The notes under the pieces: model-generated | Told to the model about the DNA's origin: nothing | What the model saw: the letters and a program-made list of their open reading frames with translations, nothing else | Databases searched by the model: none | From: Fibrivirga algicola | GTDB lineage: Bacteria > Bacteroidota > Bacteroidia > Cytophagales > Spirosomataceae | Direction: 5' to 3' | Assembly (NCBI RefSeq): GCF_011742925.1 | Contig: NZ_WAEL01000001.1 | Span: forward strand, 186,001 to 250,000 | DNA length: 64,000 bases | Shown: one piece after another, positions 61,318 through 64,000 of the stretch | How the letters are laid out: every line of letters begins with the position of its first letter | Numbering within the stretch: position 1 is the stretch's first letter | Program-made: the position numbers and the translations under genes

Positions 61318-61349
61318 TTTGCCGACCCCAAGTGACATGTATAAATTTA
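61318..61349 (+). promoter_or_regulatory. promoter of the SusC-type receptor
   Basis: TTTG at 61318-61321, 20 bp, then TAAATTTA at 61342-61349 (one mismatch to TAnnTTTG). It predicts a leader of about 27 nt before the ATG at 61383. Confidence 0.6.
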
Positions 61350-61382
61350 ATACAATCCTATGTTGTTTAAATACACTCTACT

Positions 61383-64000
61383 ATGCGAACGTATAATTTC
61401 CTAACCAGGCTATTTCTGCTTGTCAGTATAGTACTGATGGGCGCAGGAGCAATGGCTCAAACGATCACTGGTGTTGTGACCGCCGCCGACAATAACGAAG
61501 CGCTACCCGGCGTGAACGTAGTTCAGAAAGGAACGACAAACGGTGCCGTGACCGATGCAAAAGGGGAGTTCAGCCTGCGTATTAACAGCGCAAAGCCAGC
61601 AACGCTGACCTTCTCATCGATCGGCTATACGTCGAAAGAAGTTGTGGTTACCAACCAGACAACGGTGTCGGTTAAGCTGGATGCCGATGACCGGTCGCTG
61701 AGCGAGGTGGTTGTGATCGGTTACGGTACGGCCAAAAAAGCCGACGTAACCGGCGCGGTAGCCTCGTTTGACGTGAAGACGATTGATCAACGCCCCATAC
61801 TCCGTGTCGACCAGGCGTTGGTTGGCCAGATGGCGGGTGTGCAGGTGAAGCAAACCAGCGGTGCGTTGGGGAAAGGCTTCAGTGTGCAGGTACGTGGTAG
61901 CGGCTCAATTACAGCCGGTAATGAACCACTTTACGTCATCGATGGCTTCCCGTTGGCAACGGCTGCGCCGAATACGGCCGGTAACTTTGCGCAAGGTAAC
62001 CCCCTCGACAACATCAACCCGAACGATATTGAGTCGATTCAGGTCCTGAAAGATGCGGCTTCGGCGGCTATTTATGGCTCGCGGGCGGCCAACGGCGTCG
62101 TGCTGGTGACCACCAAACGCGGTAAGTCGGGTCGGGCGACGATCTCGCTGAATACGTACGGCGGATTCATGGAGCGCAGCCGTAAACTGGATATGCTCAG
62201 CGCCCAGGAATGGGTTGACCGGGCTACCGAAATGATCAACGCGCAGTGGGTAGCCTCAGCAGCAGGTCGGTCGGCCTCGCAAACCAACGAACAGCGCCGG
62301 GTTATTCTGGGCCTGCCGGTGGGTCAGGTGAACACTACCTTTATGACCGACGACCGCTGGGCTTTGCCGGGCCATCCGGGTCTGAACTACATCGACTGGC
62401 AAGAGCAGGCGTTCCGCAGAGGCGGCGTGCAGAACCACCAACTGTCGGCGAGTGGCGGTAACGACCGGGTGAACTACTTCGTGTCGGGCAATTTCGTGAA
62501 TCAGCAGGGCATGGTGATCAACACCAACTACACTGCTTATTCGGCACGGGCCAATGTGGAAGTGAATGCGAGTAACAAACTGAAACTGGGCCTGAATCTG
62601 GCCCCAACTTACTCGGTCAATAACGATCCGGGTGTGGAAGGCAAAGACAATATTCTGCACCAACTGGTGAGCATGAGTCCGGTGCAGGAAGATACCATGG
62701 GCGTATACCCCAACGTGGGTAATAACGGGCAGTACCGGTGGAGCACGTCGACCAACAGCCCGATCGGTAAACTGCAATACGCAATTGGTGAAACCAAGCG
62801 GTTCCGTACCCTCGGCTCGGTATTTGCCGATTACCAGATTCTGCCTGGCCTGTCGTTCCGGACGTCGCTGAACCTCGACAACACCGATAACTCGGCGAAA
62901 TCGTACAATCCGTATGCCATTGCCAGCAACCTGGCAACCCGCCTGGCGCAGCTCACGACGTTGACCAGCGGCAACTACAACACCTATCGGAAACGGACGT
63001 TCGTCAACGAAAACACCTTATCGTATGCCAAGGCCATTGGCGATAAACACAATATTTCGCTGCTGGGTGGTTATTCGTACAACTCGCTCAAGGTGGAAAC
63101 GGCTACGCTTAACTCGAACGGCGGTTTCAGTAGCAATGTGATCACCACGCTGAACGCAGCCAATGCCGTGACGGGCAACACCACCGAATCGCAAAACGTC
63201 CTGATCTCGTATTTCGGTCGGGCGCAGTACAACTACGCTGACAAGTACCTGCTGTCGGCCAGCTTACGCCGCGACGGTTCGTCTCGCTTCGGGGCCAACA
63301 CGCGCTGGGGCCTGTTTCCATCAGCCTCGATTGGCTGGCGCATTTCGGAAGAGTCCTTCATGAAAGGCATCAAGCCGATCAACGACCTGAAACTCCGGGC
63401 CAGCTTCGGTACGGCGGGTAACTACAACATTGGTGATTACAGCACCCTGCCCACGCTGACAACGGCCAACTACACCTTCAACGGAGTAAATGCCATTGGG
63501 CAGGCACCGGGTGGGGTAACCAACCCCGATTTGACCTGGGAAACATCGGAAACGGTTGACTTTGGTTTTGATGCCAGCCTGTTGAACAACCGCCTGTCGC
63601 TGACCTTCGACGTGTACAACAAACTGAATAAAGGCCTGCTGCTGAACGTACCCCTGCCGGGTGCTACGGGTTTTGCCTCGTACCTGAGCAACGCGGGCAG
63701 CGTTCGCAACCGGGGTTGGGAAATTGAAGTAAGCAGCCGCAACACAACGGGTGCCGTGAAATGGAATACCTCGCTGAACCTGAGCCACTACGACAACAAA
63801 GTGGTGGCGCTGGCTGAAGGACAAAACCAGATTCTGATTCCGTCGGCGTTCGATATTTCGCACTCGCTGCTGCGTATTGGCGAACCGATGTACAGCATCT
63901 ATGTGGTGAAGCAGGTGGGCATCCTGTCGCAGGCGGATATTGATGGCAAAGCAGCCCTGTTTGGCACCCAAACGGTGGGTGATCCCAAGTACTTCGACGC
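61383..64000 (+). CDS. SusC/RagA-type TonB-dependent outer-membrane receptor (3' partial)
   Basis: At least 872 residues, cut by the window end. Signal peptide MRTYNFLTRLFLLVSIVLMG (cleavage after AMAQ); a carboxypeptidase-regulatory domain (ITGVVTAADNNEALPGVNVV, residues about 24-110); a TonB plug with SEVVVIGYGTAKKADVTGAV, VDQALVGQMAGVQVKQTSGA and the family motif NEPLYVIDGFPL, AAIYGSRAANGVVLVTTKRG. The barrel follows. It imports a glycan or other large ligand with a SusD partner, which would be expected just downstream and outside the window. No regulator of the SusR or ECF type is next to it. Confidence 0.95.
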   Translation, partial: MRTYNFLTRLFLLVSIVLMGAGAMAQTITGVVTAADNNEALPGVNVVQKGTTNGAVTDAKGEFSLRINSAKPATLTFSSIGYTSKEVVVTNQTTVSVKLDADDRSLSEVVVIGYGTAKKADVTGAVASFDVKTIDQRPILRVDQALVGQMAGVQVKQTSGALGKGFSVQVRGSGSITAGNEPLYVIDGFPLATAAPNTAGNFAQGNPLDNINPNDIESIQVLKDAASAAIYGSRAANGVVLVTTKRGKSGRATISLNTYGGFMERSRKLDMLSAQEWVDRATEMINAQWVASAAGRSASQTNEQRRVILGLPVGQVNTTFMTDDRWALPGHPGLNYIDWQEQAFRRGGVQNHQLSASGGNDRVNYFVSGNFVNQQGMVINTNYTAYSARANVEVNASNKLKLGLNLAPTYSVNNDPGVEGKDNILHQLVSMSPVQEDTMGVYPNVGNNGQYRWSTSTNSPIGKLQYAIGETKRFRTLGSVFADYQILPGLSFRTSLNLDNTDNSAKSYNPYAIASNLATRLAQLTTLTSGNYNTYRKRTFVNENTLSYAKAIGDKHNISLLGGYSYNSLKVETATLNSNGGFSSNVITTLNAANAVTGNTTESQNVLISYFGRAQYNYADKYLLSASLRRDGSSRFGANTRWGLFPSASIGWRISEESFMKGIKPINDLKLRASFGTAGNYNIGDYSTLPTLTTANYTFNGVNAIGQAPGGVTNPDLTWETSETVDFGFDASLLNNRLSLTFDVYNKLNKGLLLNVPLPGATGFASYLSNAGSVRNRGWEIEVSSRNTTGAVKWNTSLNLSHYDNKVVALAEGQNQILIPSAFDISHSLLRIGEPMYSIYVVKQVGILSQADIDGKAALFGTQTVGDPKYFD

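Larger units (their letters stand above)
61022..61382. other. intergenic region with terminator and SusC promoter
   Basis: 361 bp without an ORF of interest. It contains the terminator of the DUF3857 array (61121-61157) and the promoter of the downstream receptor (61318-61349). The stretch between them shows no other structure that I can support. Confidence 0.55.

Noticed and set aside
63321-63971. 216-codon open frame on the minus strand
   Set aside because: Antisense to the SusC-type barrel; no domain and no promoter.

Overview
The window looks like chromosomal DNA from a member of the Bacteroidota, most probably a Cytophagales bacterium of the Spirosoma/Fibrella type. The reasons are promoters of the TTTG-N19/21-TAnnTTTG kind, a SusC/RagA-type receptor, an outer-membrane beta-barrel receptor with a carboxypeptidase-regulatory N-terminus, many lipoproteins, DUF3857, DUF1343 and DUF2480 proteins, and moderate-to-high GC. 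The genus is inferred from overall style, not from a marker gene. I see no rRNA, tRNA, CRISPR array, insertion sequence or prophage.

Layout. 1-6.5 kb: an S41 protease cut by the window edge, tsaB, a glycoside-hydrolase lipoprotein, and a divergent membrane glycosyltransferase fused to what looks like a dead GH26 domain. 6.5-14.4 kb: small membrane proteins, an AraC regulator, DUF2141 and DUF2480 proteins, a PspC-like protein, a cold-shock protein, lysS, dprA and a fasciclin protein. 14.7-18.5 kb: a PhoX-like lipoprotein, a di-haem cytochrome c peroxidase and a GlsB-type protein. 18.6-24.8 kb: an MFS/DUF486 pair, a two-component system with a secreted protein, an aldo/keto reductase and a MerR regulator. 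25-33.5 kb: alaS, a lipoprotein, a MarR regulator facing an outer-membrane receptor, and a PQQ-type sugar dehydrogenase. 33.6-42.5 kb: ribD, aroE and an exonuclease mixed with an amino-sugar salvage set (nagA, a nagB-deacetylase fusion, a NamZ-like exo-muramidase and a Gfo/Idh oxidoreductase). 42.6-52.4 kb: a helical unknown, a beta-propeller protein, glmM, an ECF sigma/anti-sigma/DUF4097 operon, a photolyase and a class A beta-lactamase-like protein. 52.6-61 kb: three tandem DUF3857 paralogues, each with its own copied promoter and each lacking the transglutaminase cysteine, followed by a fourth relative that keeps it. From 61.4 kb to the edge: a SusC-type receptor.

Three signals go beyond gene content. 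(i) The octamer AACGTACC/GGTACGTT occurs 40 times by my count, against about 2 expected. (ii) Many gene junctions carry long non-terminator hairpins. Their arms differ, but several share arm words or a core near CTGCC..CGTACCTGATCG, and they often touch a stop or start codon. (iii) The DUF3857 array shows mosaic identity that suggests gene conversion. The octamer also lies inside some of the hairpins, and dprA is present, so a DNA-recognition or uptake role is a testable idea but not shown here.
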